Source: an uncultured Lachnospiraceae bacterium
Lineage (GTDB): Bacteria > Bacillota > Clostridia > Lachnospirales > Lachnospiraceae
NCBI GenBank assembly: GCA_910579085.1
Contig: CAJTRU010000072.1
Location: 1 to 17,295, forward strand
Length of the DNA: 17,295 bases
Direction of reading: 5' to 3'
In this document: piece after piece, positions 1 through 6,366 of the stretch
Numbering within the stretch: position 1 is the stretch's first letter
How the letters are laid out: each line of letters begins with the position of its first letter
Program-made: the position numbers and the translations under genes
The notes under the pieces: generated by a model
The model's database searches: none
Seen by the model: the letters and a program-made list of their open reading frames with translations, nothing else
What the model was told of the DNA's origin: nothing

Positions 1-111
1 CGTGGGTTAACGTAGCGGAAGCGTGCCCCTGTATGGAATATTGTGGCTCTGGCACGCAAAACCGTCCGTCAATCCACAAAAACACAAACCCAAGATAACT
101 GGAAATTATCC
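1..111 (+). repeat. Dispersed repeat copy 1 (truncated at window edge), with internal inverted repeats
   Basis: Positions 74-111 match 15129-15169 closely: both have an A-rich ACAAAAACAC stretch followed by an identical 18-base block, GATAACTGGAAATTATCC, at 94-111. The block is itself a small hairpin (GATAA/TTATC). To its left, nested arms can pair: GCGTGCC (21-27) with GGCACGC (51-57), and GTGGGTT (2-8) with AATCCAC (71-77, one G-U pair). The left arm therefore looks like an inverted copy of the right arm, and the element appears cut by the window edge. No coding frame is convincing. A MITE-like or REP-like element is the best guess; a structured RNA is possible. Confidence 0.55.
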
Positions 112-123
112 ATACATTAAATA

Positions 124-165
124 TAAGTCCAGACAGGAATTATAAATAACCCCTGCCTGGACTTA
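124..165 (-). terminator. Long hairpin downstream of the XRE gene
   Basis: Arms 124-137 and 152-165 form a 14-bp stem with one mismatch and a 14-base loop. It lies about 70 bases past the stop of the minus-strand regulator gene, so it may end that transcript. No real T-run follows on either strand, so it is a weak intrinsic terminator at best and could instead be part of the neighbouring repeat. Confidence 0.4.
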
Positions 166-234
166 CTACTACCATCTAATAAACAAATTTTACTTGTAAG
201 CATAAACTTCTAATTATATATACATCTATACATC

Positions 235-567
235 TTAATTATTTCCTTTTGTAAGTTCATAAACAATTTTTAAAAGCCGTTCTATATTTTCCAAAGTATT
301 AGGTTTAAACCGTTCCAACGTCGCCACAATTTCATTTTCTGCATTATCCGCACTTTCACCAATCATAATATAATCCATACTTACATCCAGGGCTTTTGAT
401 AAATTTAACAATGTTACTGCTGAGAAACCTTTTTTATTATTCTCAATCTCATACAAAAACTTTTCTGATATTTTTGCCATATATGCAAGCTGTTCTCTTG
501 TATAATGTTTCCCAGTCCTTAATTGCAAAATTCTTTCTCCTGCTGTTACTTTTTTCGCATCATCCAT
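235..567 (-). CDS. Small XRE-family (Cro/cI-type) transcriptional regulator
   Basis: A 110-residue protein. Residues about 11-67 form an XRE-type helix-turn-helix: a TREQLAYMAKIS first helix, recognition region SEKFLYEIENNKKG, then TLLNLSKALDVSMDYIM. A charged helical tail (about 75-110) may mediate dimerisation. The frame is open further upstream to 612, but a consensus extended -10 box at 596-601 would start the transcript near 589. That excludes the upstream start and favours the ATG at 567, behind an AGGGGGAG ribosome site; the ATG at 579 is too close to that site. It is a single-gene unit facing away from the repeat. The family is clear; its target genes are unknown. Sin-type or phage/element-type regulators have this size. 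Confidence 0.8.
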   Translation of the reverse strand: MDDAKKVTAGERILQLRTGKHYTREQLAYMAKISEKFLYEIENNKKGFSAVTLLNLSKALDVSMDYIMIGESADNAENEIVATLERFKPNTLENIERLLKIVYELTKGNN

Positions 568-595
568 TATAAAGTACATCTCCCCCTTCAATTCG

Positions 596-622
596 ATTAT
601 AGCATTACACATCTGTTTACAA
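596..622 (-). promoter_or_regulatory. Probable extended -10 promoter of the XRE gene
   Basis: On the minus strand TATAAT (596-601) is preceded by TGC, giving an extended -10 (TGnTATAAT). A weak -35, TTGTAA (617-622), sits 15 bases upstream. The predicted start near 589 leaves a very short leader that begins at the ribosome site. Confidence 0.55.
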
Positions 623-639
623 AATGTGCGGCAGCTACA

Positions 640-796
640 ATTAGGATGAACCTTTGTTCCTTTTTTCAGGCCAATTTCCCATCAGCGGACCCCGCTAACA
701 AAACTTTTGCCATAAAACAAAGCGGATATATGCAATCCGTTTTGCTGCCTGCCACTGGCAGTATGTATTTTAAAGGGATTTTTTAATGAAATTAAA
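640..796. other. Non-coding stretch with a run of short perfect inverted repeats
   Basis: Between the XRE promoter and the spoVA terminator I find no convincing gene. Four short perfect inverted repeats follow each other: GAAC/GTTC (648-659), AGCGG/CCGCT (684-696), CGGAT/ATCCG (723-739) and CTGCCA/TGGCAG (749-761). They could be a structured RNA, operators for the adjacent regulator, or the decayed remains of an element. Confidence 0.35.
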
Positions 797-831
797 AAAC
801 TGCTGTATGGTTTTTCCATAAACAGCAGTTT
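791..831 (-). terminator. Intrinsic terminator of the spoVA unit
   Basis: Read on the minus strand, the arms 816-831 and 797-810 (AAACTGCTG paired with CAGCAGTTT, plus an inner ATGG/CCAT) form a strong hairpin followed directly by a T-run (791-796). It lies about 80 bases after the spoVAC stop. The plus strand also has a T-rich tail (834-843), so it may work in both directions. Confidence 0.85.
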
Positions 832-913
832 CTTAATTTTTTTATTATATATAATAGATACAAATCTCTGGCTAAAGCACAAACAGGCAATAAAAAATAC
901 AAACATGCCAATT

Positions 914-1420
914 TTATTTGGCAAAAATTGTATAAATCCAGTATATTATCCCTAAAACCCACGAACTAAATATCCCATATAAAATTACGGGCCCGGCAAT
1001 TGAAAATATCTTACAGCCCACACCAAAAACATCTCCTTCAGCCTGGAACTCAATGGCAGGGGAAACAACAGAATTAGCGAAACCAGTAATAGGCACAATG
1101 CTTCCTGCACCCGCAAACTGCCCAAGTTTCTGGTATATATTAAAGCCTGTAAGTATTATGCTTATCCCGATTAATGTCATTGTACTGTAAAGCCCTGCAA
1201 GTTTGTCATCATTCCCCATTGATTTATATATACCACATAATATCTCTCCTAAAAGGCAGATACTCCCCCCTGTTATAAATGCTTTTATGCAATTTAAGAA
1301 CCCATTATTTTTGGGTGTCATATTTTTTACGTATTCGTTGTATTTCTCTTTCTGTAAATTGCTGTCTTTTTCATTTATAATTTCTTCTATTCCAGGATTG
1401 TCCCTGTCTTTTTCTTTCAC
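914..1420 (-). CDS. spoVAC: Stage V sporulation protein AC
   Basis: A 168-residue integral membrane protein. The core from NCIKAFITGGSICLLGE to the C-terminus matches my memory of SpoVAC, including the hallmark QFAGAGSIVPITGFANSVVSPAIEF segment and about four to five membrane helices. SpoVAC sits in the forespore inner membrane; in Bacillus it is described as a mechanosensitive channel involved in Ca-dipicolinate movement. The start is GTG at 1420, eight bases after AAGGGGG. The N-terminus carries a charged extension of about 20 residues compared with the Bacillus protein. It is the last gene of the unit and a terminator follows. SpoVAD and SpoVAE, the usual next genes, are absent. Confidence 0.93.
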   Translation of the reverse strand: MKEKDRDNPGIEEIINEKDSNLQKEKYNEYVKNMTPKNNGFLNCIKAFITGGSICLLGEILCGIYKSMGNDDKLAGLYSTMTLIGISIILTGFNIYQKLGQFAGAGSIVPITGFANSVVSPAIEFQAEGDVFGVGCKIFSIAGPVILYGIFSSWVLGIIYWIYTIFAK

Positions 1421-1441
1421 AAAACCATCCCCCTTCTATAA

Positions 1442-1867
1442 TTAAATGCCACCACAAAAAAACAACTGGTATAATGTGCCAAGGCCTTTGCCTAATGCAA
1501 CCATAACAACAATTACTGGTACTCCAGTTTTCAAATCAAGCCTTTTAAAAAGAATTGGTATCACTTTCAGGCTCTCAGCAAGCGACATCGCAAGTGCACC
1601 TGTAAATATTCCTGCAAATACACCAGCAATAGCCATGCCAGCAACGCCAATATGGACATTAAGTTTGTATACAGTTATAAGGCTTCCAACTGTACCACCT
1701 AACGCTATTGCTGTTTCCATTTTATATATATCACAGCCAATTTTCATGCCGCCTGCCAGCCTTGGCACTATCCCAAGTATTGTAATAAGTGCAAACGTCC
1801 CGGCAGCTACTGAAATACCACCAGAAAACCCAATTACAGCAAGCACAATGTTCTGGAAAACTTCCAT
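1442..1867 (-). CDS. spoVAB: Stage V sporulation protein AB
   Basis: A 141-residue, very hydrophobic protein, the same length as Bacillus SpoVAB. It has about four to five membrane helices and the characteristic elements GGISVAAGTFALITILGIVPRLA near the N-terminus and SLAESLKVIPILFKR in the middle. It belongs to the SpoVA complex that moves Ca-dipicolinate across the forespore inner membrane; its own biochemical role is not settled. The start is an ATG preceded by AAAGGCGGTG. It begins 20 bases after spoVAA stops and ends 21 bases before spoVAC, so it is clearly co-transcribed with both. Confidence 0.92.
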   Translation of the reverse strand: MEVFQNIVLAVIGFSGGISVAAGTFALITILGIVPRLAGGMKIGCDIYKMETAIALGGTVGSLITVYKLNVHIGVAGMAIAGVFAGIFTGALAMSLAESLKVIPILFKRLDLKTGVPVIVVMVALGKGLGTLYQLFFCGGI

Positions 1868-1887
1868 TCCAGCACCGCCTTTCGGTT

Positions 1888-2511
1888 TTATTTTATCATT
1901 TTGCCTTCCCTTGATGAATCTGATATTAAAGTTTTATTTAAATCCTCTTCAAATGTACGCATTTCCATATGAAGAGGTGTAGGGTCATCATGGGCTTTGG
2001 CACTTTTAAAATGATTGTAAAATCCCAATATGCCTATAGGAATTCCAATGCTGTAAGCAATCTCCAGAATTGAACCATCTGATTTATGCACACCTGTAAC
2101 AAAGTAATAAAAATCATTGAATACATCTCCGACACTTACATCTGTATTAAATGTCATAATTGTAAACGCCGAACCAAAAAACACAATAAGTGAAACAAAT
2201 ATAAGTTTAATATATTCAAGCCATTTTTTATCTGGTTCTGGCATTTTGTACTCTACAATAAATTCTGGTTCACCAATATTTTGTATTGTAATACCAGGAA
2301 AAGACTTTTGTATCATCCCGATAACTTTCATCACTGAAAAAGCAAGAATTTCATTTTTATTTCCTTTAACAGTATATAAAACTGTACTTCCAATTTCTTT
2401 TACCATATTGTTATCAGTTGAATATATTTCCGCTACATCCTGCAACAATATTTTTTTATTTAATACTTGTACATTCTGGTCAATCTTAATATAAACCACA
2501 TCAGCTTTCAT
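1888..2511 (-). CDS. spoVAA: Stage V sporulation protein AA
   Basis: A protein of about 207 residues. The N-terminal half is soluble, with a VYIKIDQNVQV start and a PGITIQNIGEPEFIVEY strand region. Two membrane helices follow (LIFVSLIVFFGSAFTIMTF and AYSIGIPIGILGFYNHF), then a charged tail with the DPTPLHMEM element. The MTFNTDVSV segment and the order of parts match SpoVAA (Bacillus form about 206 residues). Two starts are possible: ATG at 2523 has AAAGG directly against it, too close, so the ATG at 2511, with AAGGATGG upstream, is preferred. SpoVAA is found in only part of the spore formers that carry spoVAC-AD-AE. Here it heads the spoVA genes. Confidence 0.88.
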   Translation of the reverse strand: MKADVVYIKIDQNVQVLNKKILLQDVAEIYSTDNNMVKEIGSTVLYTVKGNKNEILAFSVMKVIGMIQKSFPGITIQNIGEPEFIVEYKMPEPDKKWLEYIKLIFVSLIVFFGSAFTIMTFNTDVSVGDVFNDFYYFVTGVHKSDGSILEIAYSIGIPIGILGFYNHFKSAKAHDDPTPLHMEMRTFEEDLNKTLISDSSREGKMIK

Positions 2512-2585
2512 CAATTTTTCCATCCTTTATATAAAAGTCACCTGTACAATGCCTTATGCTGTATAAAATGAAATGGATGCAGGCA

Positions 2586-2786
2586 TTAATCAGGCAGGTT
2601 TAATTTATCATGGCTGAAACTGAAAGCTGCAATACCTATATCTGGTTCTTCATCATATGTCCTTTCAACAACCCTTCCATTGGCATATTCAGTCCTTGTA
2701 TTGCGCAAGGATGCAAGATAACAGACTGTTGTAATAATCATTAGACAAAAGACAACTGCAATAAGCCATACTTTATTTTTCTTCAT
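2586..2786 (-). CDS. Small single-pass membrane protein of unknown function
   Basis: A 66-residue protein I do not recognise. Residues 1-4 are basic, about 5-27 form a membrane helix (VWLIAVVFCLMIITTVCYLASL), and the remaining roughly 40 residues are polar and probably outside the membrane, with an acidic YDEEPD motif. The Cys in TTVCYL does not fit a lipobox well. The frame is open to 2885, but the ATG at 2786 has a good GAGGGG site and starts the hydrophobic segment. It sits between sigF and spoVAA behind a sporulation-type promoter, so a forespore membrane role is likely by inference. Confidence 0.65.
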   Translation of the reverse strand: MKKNKVWLIAVVFCLMIITTVCYLASLRNTRTEYANGRVVERTYDEEPDIGIAAFSFSHDKLNLPD

Positions 2787-2908
2787 AATACCCCTCATTT
2801 CTGCGCTGTTATTATCCCGTTCCATACGGGTTTTGCACATTAAAATTTGCAATATTACTTTCCCATTTGCTGCCACTAATGCCACAAACAGGATTTATAA
2901 CATGTAAT

Positions 2909-2937
2909 TAGTATGGCTTATATATTTTTTTATATAC
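2909..2937 (-). promoter_or_regulatory. Candidate forespore (sigma-G-like) promoter for the 66-aa gene and spoVA
   Basis: On the minus strand GTATA (2933-2937), 17 bases, then CATACTA (2909-2915). The -10 matches the sigma-G consensus CATNMTA completely. The -35 matches GMATR at four of five positions and the sigma-F form GYATA fully. It lies just after sigF and before the 66-aa gene and spoVAA, where late forespore expression of spoVA would need to begin. The surrounding A+T richness makes chance matches easier. Confidence 0.5.
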
Positions 2938-2958
2938 ATAATTTAATATAAATGTTTT

Positions 2959-3759
2959 TCAGCATTTTGCTTTTTCACGCATGTTTTTTAAGATTTTTTT
3001 CTCAAGCCTGCTTACTTGCACCTGGCTTATTCCAAGCTCTTTTGCAACTTCTGTCTGTGTCATATCTTTATAATACCTGTATTCTATTAATTTTCTTTCC
3101 TTTTCATCTAATCCGTCCAGTAGTTCTTTTAAAAGAATACGGTTTAAAAGTTTTTCTTTCTCTTCGTCTTGTACTGAACCATTAAAACCAGTGCCATACC
3201 CGCCACTATTTGCAGAAGCAGATATATAACTTGCACCACCCTGGCAGTTTTTTACAATCTGGTCTACCATATATATATCTTTACCTTCTGACTGGTAAAC
3301 AGTCCTGTAAATCGAGTCTACTTCGCTGTTTGCCTCTAGTGCAAGCACTATATCTTCTGGTGCAAGCTCAGTTGCTGCTGCTATTTCTTTAATTGTTGCT
3401 GTCCTTCCAAGTTCCTGCCCTAGTAAATCAGCAGCTTTTTTTACTTTCCAGCCATTTTCTTTTATCGTCCTGCTTACTTTAATCATCCCGTCATCTCTTA
3501 AAAAACGCTTTATTTCACCTGTAATCATAGGTACTGCATAGGTAGAAAATTTAACGCCAAACTGCATGTCAAAATTGTCTATTGACTTAATAAGCCCTAT
3601 GCAGCCTATCTGGAAAATATCATCAACATCATATCCCCTGCCAGAAAACCTTTTTACAATATTCCATACAAGACCAACATTTTCTTCAACAATTTTGTTC
3701 CTTGCTTCCTTATCCCCTGCACGTGCTTTTTTTAATAATTCCATAATGTCCATATGCAC
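2959..3759 (-). CDS. sigF: RNA polymerase sporulation sigma factor SigF, with an unusual linker
   Basis: A 266-residue sigma-70 family protein that directs early forespore transcription. Region 2 is clear (LVWNIVKRF, DIFQIGCIGLIKSIDNFD, VKFSTYAVPMITGEIKRFLRD), followed by region 3 (KKAADLLGQELGRTATIKEIA) and region 4 with the helix-turn-helix TQTEVAKELGISQVQVSRLEKKIL. Residues about 170-195, between regions 3 and 4, hold an inserted Gly/Ser/Asn-rich stretch (GGASYISASANSGGYGTGF). The start is taken as GTG 3759, six bases after AAGGA; ATG 3753 is the alternative. Its place directly after spoIIAA-spoIIAB identifies SigF rather than SigG. Confidence 0.93.
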   Translation of the reverse strand: MHMDIMELLKKARAGDKEARNKIVEENVGLVWNIVKRFSGRGYDVDDIFQIGCIGLIKSIDNFDMQFGVKFSTYAVPMITGEIKRFLRDDGMIKVSRTIKENGWKVKKAADLLGQELGRTATIKEIAAATELAPEDIVLALEANSEVDSIYRTVYQSEGKDIYMVDQIVKNCQGGASYISASANSGGYGTGFNGSVQDEEKEKLLNRILLKELLDGLDEKERKLIEYRYYKDMTQTEVAKELGISQVQVSRLEKKILKNMREKAKC

Positions 3760-3780
3760 ATACCATCCTTAACAGCCTAT

Positions 3781-4203
3781 TTATTCCTGCCCTTCAGAAA
3801 TCCCTATAGTTTTTTCTAAAAAAACCTTTGTCCCTTTGCCTGGAACTGACTCCACTTCCAGTTTGTCCATAAATGCCTCCATAAATGCAAACCCCATTCC
3901 TGAACGCTCCCATTCAGGCCTTGTTGTATATAGTGGTTCCATTGCCTTCTCTATATCGTTTATGCCTGTCCCATAATCTTCTATAACAATGCTTATCTTA
4001 TTATTATGTATATTACACTCCATTACAATTTCGCCTTCTTTATTCTCATAACCATGAATAATGCAGTTGGTAACAGCTTCTGACACTGCTGTTTTCACAT
4101 CGGACAGTTCTTCCAGTGTGGGGTTAAGCCTGGTTATATATGCTGCTACAACCGTCCTTGCAAATGCTTCATTTTCTGAACAACTCTCAAATATAATCTT
4201 CAT
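3781..4203 (-). CDS. spoIIAB: Anti-sigma F factor and serine kinase SpoIIAB
   Basis: A 140-residue GHKL-type ATPase/kinase. It binds and silences SigF, and phosphorylates SpoIIAA. The N box is SEAVTNCIIHGY (residues 41-52), the G1 box EDYGTGI (75-81), and the ATP lid/G2 region ERSGMGFAFMEAFMD (99-113). Length and motif order are normal for SpoIIAB. Its ATG overlaps the end of spoIIAA by 17 bases, behind GGAGGTTAAGT, which implies translational coupling that keeps the two partners in balance. sigF follows after 21 bases. Confidence 0.96.
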   Translation of the reverse strand: MKIIFESCSENEAFARTVVAAYITRLNPTLEELSDVKTAVSEAVTNCIIHGYENKEGEIVMECNIHNNKISIVIEDYGTGINDIEKAMEPLYTTRPEWERSGMGFAFMEAFMDKLEVESVPGKGTKVFLEKTIGISEGQE

Positions 4204-4564
4204 ACTTAACCTCCAAAGCCTTTATTGCATCTCCAGGCGTATCATATTTTTCAATTATCTTATATAAACCTGATATTTTAAATATTCTGTCTACTGCTCT
4301 TCCTACACTGGTTACTGCTGCCCTTCCTCCAAGGAACATAACTTTCTTATACCTCCCCATTAAAAGTCCTATCCCTGAACTGTCCATAAATCCTACATCC
4401 TTAAAATCAAATATTACATGCTTTACATCCCCGGCTTCTATAAGCCTGTCCGAACGTTCCCTTAAAGATAATACTGCATGGTGGTCTAAATCCTGTGTTA
4501 CATATATAACCAGGCAGTTTTTATAAAGTTCATAATGAAATCCTGCCACATTTTCTTTAACCAT
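4187..4564 (-). CDS. spoIIAA: Anti-sigma F factor antagonist SpoIIAA
   Basis: A 125-residue STAS-domain protein. Unphosphorylated SpoIIAA frees SigF from SpoIIAB; the phosphatase SpoIIE activates it. The phosphorylation motif MDSSGIGLLMGRYK lies at residues 60-73, with Asp61 and Ser62 aligned to the Bacillus Asp57-Ser58 pair. The frame is open to 4744, but the ATG at 4564 has a perfect AAGGAGG site, and the upstream part crosses a terminator hairpin, so 4564 is the start. It is the first gene of the spoIIA cluster. I could not find a convincing sigma-H promoter in the short gap after the terminator; one could overlap or precede the hairpin. Confidence 0.95.
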   Translation of the reverse strand: MVKENVAGFHYELYKNCLVIYVTQDLDHHAVLSLRERSDRLIEAGDVKHVIFDFKDVGFMDSSGIGLLMGRYKKVMFLGGRAAVTSVGRAVDRIFKISGLYKIIEKYDTPGDAIKALEVKYEDYI

Positions 4565-4596
4565 ATTAACCTCCTTAAATATATTAAATGGGACAA

Positions 4597-4641
4597 CAAA
4601 AATACCCTGCCAGAATAACATATAATGTAATTCTGGCAGGG
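4597..4641 (-). terminator. Strong intrinsic terminator between the TPR gene and spoIIAA
   Basis: On the minus strand a perfect 12-bp stem (4630-4641 with 4605-4616; CCCTGCCAGAAT/ATTCTGGCAGGG), a 13-base loop and a T-rich tail (4597-4604). It ends the fapA operon 38 bases after the TPR gene and separates it from the sporulation genes. Confidence 0.9.
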
Positions 4642-4679
4642 CACTGCCTTTATCTGGTATTGTATCATGGATTTCCTGG

Positions 4680-6125
4680 TTATACGCCAAGTTCACGCAG
4701 CCTGCTGCTTGCATCTGCCACCCTTGGTGATTCAGGATAGTCATTGATTATTTTTTCATAGTATTCTTTTGCCTTTTTAGGCTTTGATGTCTGCTGGTAT
4801 GTTCTTCCTAAGAAATACATTGCATCTGTATTGTCAGGATTATACTCAAGTGCCTCTAACAGAAGTTCTTTTGCCTTGTCATAATCTTTTGCACCTGCAT
4901 ATGCATTTTCACCATTATAAGCATCCCTTCCCTGTATATAAATCTTCTCGCTGGCTTCTCCAAATGATTCTTCTGCAATCTTGTTATATATCTTTTTGGC
5001 AGCGTCACTTGTAAGGTCTTTACTGTCAATTTTTTTAAGGTTGCTGGCGGCCTTTTCCATATCTTCATTCATATAAAACTCTGCTGCCTTGAATAATTTA
5101 TCATACATTTCAATAAGGCTGCTGCCAGAGGCATTGCCATCCCCCTTGAGTTCTTCAAGCTCACCTTGCAGGCCTGCAATTTTAGCCTGTAAGGTTTCAT
5201 TCTGGCTTTTTAATGCTGCCAGGTCACTATCTGCTGCCGCCTGGTCTTCACTGTATTTCTTAAAATTATTATTCGCATTTTCTGCCTCTGAAGACTTTAT
5301 ATGTGGCAATATAAGGAAATACATAAGTGCAAGTCCTGTAATTATGCCTATAATAACATTTACAAAAGGAAGTACAGAAGGTTTTTCCTCTTTATAAGGG
5401 GTTATTGTCTTATACTGGTCTGCTTCTTCAAGCCTTGGAAGTGTCTTCCTTGTACTGGCTTTAGGCTCTTCTGTCCTGGCAGCCAGAGGGTCTGCTTTTG
5501 GGTGGATATCTGAAAGTTCCTGTAAATATGCCAGGGTAGTTGTATTGGTTATGTCAATTTTTATAATATTATTCAGTATCCTCAAAGCTTTATTGCGGTT
5601 ATCTTTCTTGTCCGACATCATATAAAGCAAAGCAAGAAGCTGGTGGGCACGTATGAATTTGGGATTTTGGGCTGTAACTTTTTTAAGCTGTATAATTGCC
5701 ATATCCTCATCACCATGTTTTGCAGAATCAAGCGCTGAATTATATTTCCTGATAACCTGGCTGTGCATCTCCAGTTTATTAGGGTTGGACTGTATTTCGT
5801 TTATATACATATCCGCGTCATTGTTTTCTTCCTGGAAATGTTTACTTATAACCCACTCACTTAAAGCAGAAACTATCTCACCCGTTTCAAAGTATATAAG
5901 CCCAAGCAGGTTTCTTGCATTAGTATTTAATTTGTTAAACTGGAGGCTTTGCTTAAGGGAAGATATTGCTCCTGTCAAATCCCTGATTTTTGCCTGTCCA
6001 AGTGCTTTATTATAGTATATATTTGATAAACTTATAATCTTCCAGTAATCCCTTAAATCCTGGCCGCAGTTACTACACCTTGTTCTCCTGAATGGTACAA
6101 CAGCATTACATCTTGGACAATTCAT
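4680..6125 (-). CDS. Zinc-ribbon, tetratricopeptide-repeat membrane protein of unknown function
   Basis: A 481-residue protein. An N-terminal zinc ribbon has Cys3, Cys6, Cys17 and Cys20 (CPRC...CSNC). Tetratricopeptide-like helical repeats follow at about 34-90 and 125-200, then a Lys/Glu/Pro-rich linker. A single membrane helix at about 252-275 (FVNVIIGIITGLALMYFLIL) precedes a coiled coil (about 285-330) and a second TPR array (about 385-475). Cytoplasmic and external TPR arrays therefore seem joined across the membrane, which suggests a scaffold. The ATG at 6125 overlaps the stop of the 60-aa gene (ATGA) and has GGTGGAGG upstream. It is co-transcribed with a FapA-family gene, so a role in envelope or motility assembly is an inference only. 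Confidence 0.85.
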   Translation of the reverse strand: MNCPRCNAVVPFRRTRCSNCGQDLRDYWKIISLSNIYYNKALGQAKIRDLTGAISSLKQSLQFNKLNTNARNLLGLIYFETGEIVSALSEWVISKHFQEENNDADMYINEIQSNPNKLEMHSQVIRKYNSALDSAKHGDEDMAIIQLKKVTAQNPKFIRAHQLLALLYMMSDKKDNRNKALRILNNIIKIDITNTTTLAYLQELSDIHPKADPLAARTEEPKASTRKTLPRLEEADQYKTITPYKEEKPSVLPFVNVIIGIITGLALMYFLILPHIKSSEAENANNNFKKYSEDQAAADSDLAALKSQNETLQAKIAGLQGELEELKGDGNASGSSLIEMYDKLFKAAEFYMNEDMEKAASNLKKIDSKDLTSDAAKKIYNKIAEESFGEASEKIYIQGRDAYNGENAYAGAKDYDKAKELLLEALEYNPDNTDAMYFLGRTYQQTSKPKKAKEYYEKIINDYPESPRVADASSRLRELGV

Positions 6126-6304
6126 GATTCCTCCACCCATTCTATAGATTTTTTATCAATGGTTTCATTGCCTGGTACAGTATTATTGATAATGGACTGC
6201 ACTAAATCAGTAACATCTGTTGTCTTATTACCATAAATAGCATCCTCTGCCTGCTCAATATCAAGACTTGGCTGGAATTTAGCCAGCTCTGCTTCAAAAT
6301 CCAT
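6122..6304 (-). CDS. Small acidic protein, function unknown
   Basis: A 60-residue, acidic, Cys-free, helical-looking protein without a membrane segment. I do not recognise it. It has a good AGGAGG ribosome site and its stop overlaps the next gene start as ATGA, so translation is almost certainly coupled to the TPR protein. It starts 62 bases after fapA ends. A partner or adaptor of one of its two neighbours is a reasonable guess, but nothing in its sequence shows this. Confidence 0.7.
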   Translation of the reverse strand: MDFEAELAKFQPSLDIEQAEDAIYGNKTTDVTDLVQSIINNTVPGNETIDKKSIEWVEES

Positions 6305-6366
6305 CTTACACTACCTCCTGTTAATCATCAACAAATATCAGCCGCAATTACCGGCATAAAAGCATA

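Noticed and set aside
1..70. A cyclic-di-GMP (GEMM) riboswitch, suggested by CACGCAAAACC and GTAGCGG
   Set aside because: The elements are in the wrong order and the paired stems and receptor of the GEMM class cannot be formed.
568..612. A longer XRE protein starting at 612
   Set aside because: The extra codons lie across the -10 box and predicted transcript start, and the ATG at 567 fits the ribosome site better.
1446..1982. A 178-codon plus-strand open frame
   Set aside because: It is antisense to spoVAB and the end of spoVAA, both well supported.
4565..4679. A sigma-H promoter for spoIIAA
   Set aside because: AGGAAAT occurs near 4670 on the minus strand, but no GAAT-type -10 lies at a proper distance.
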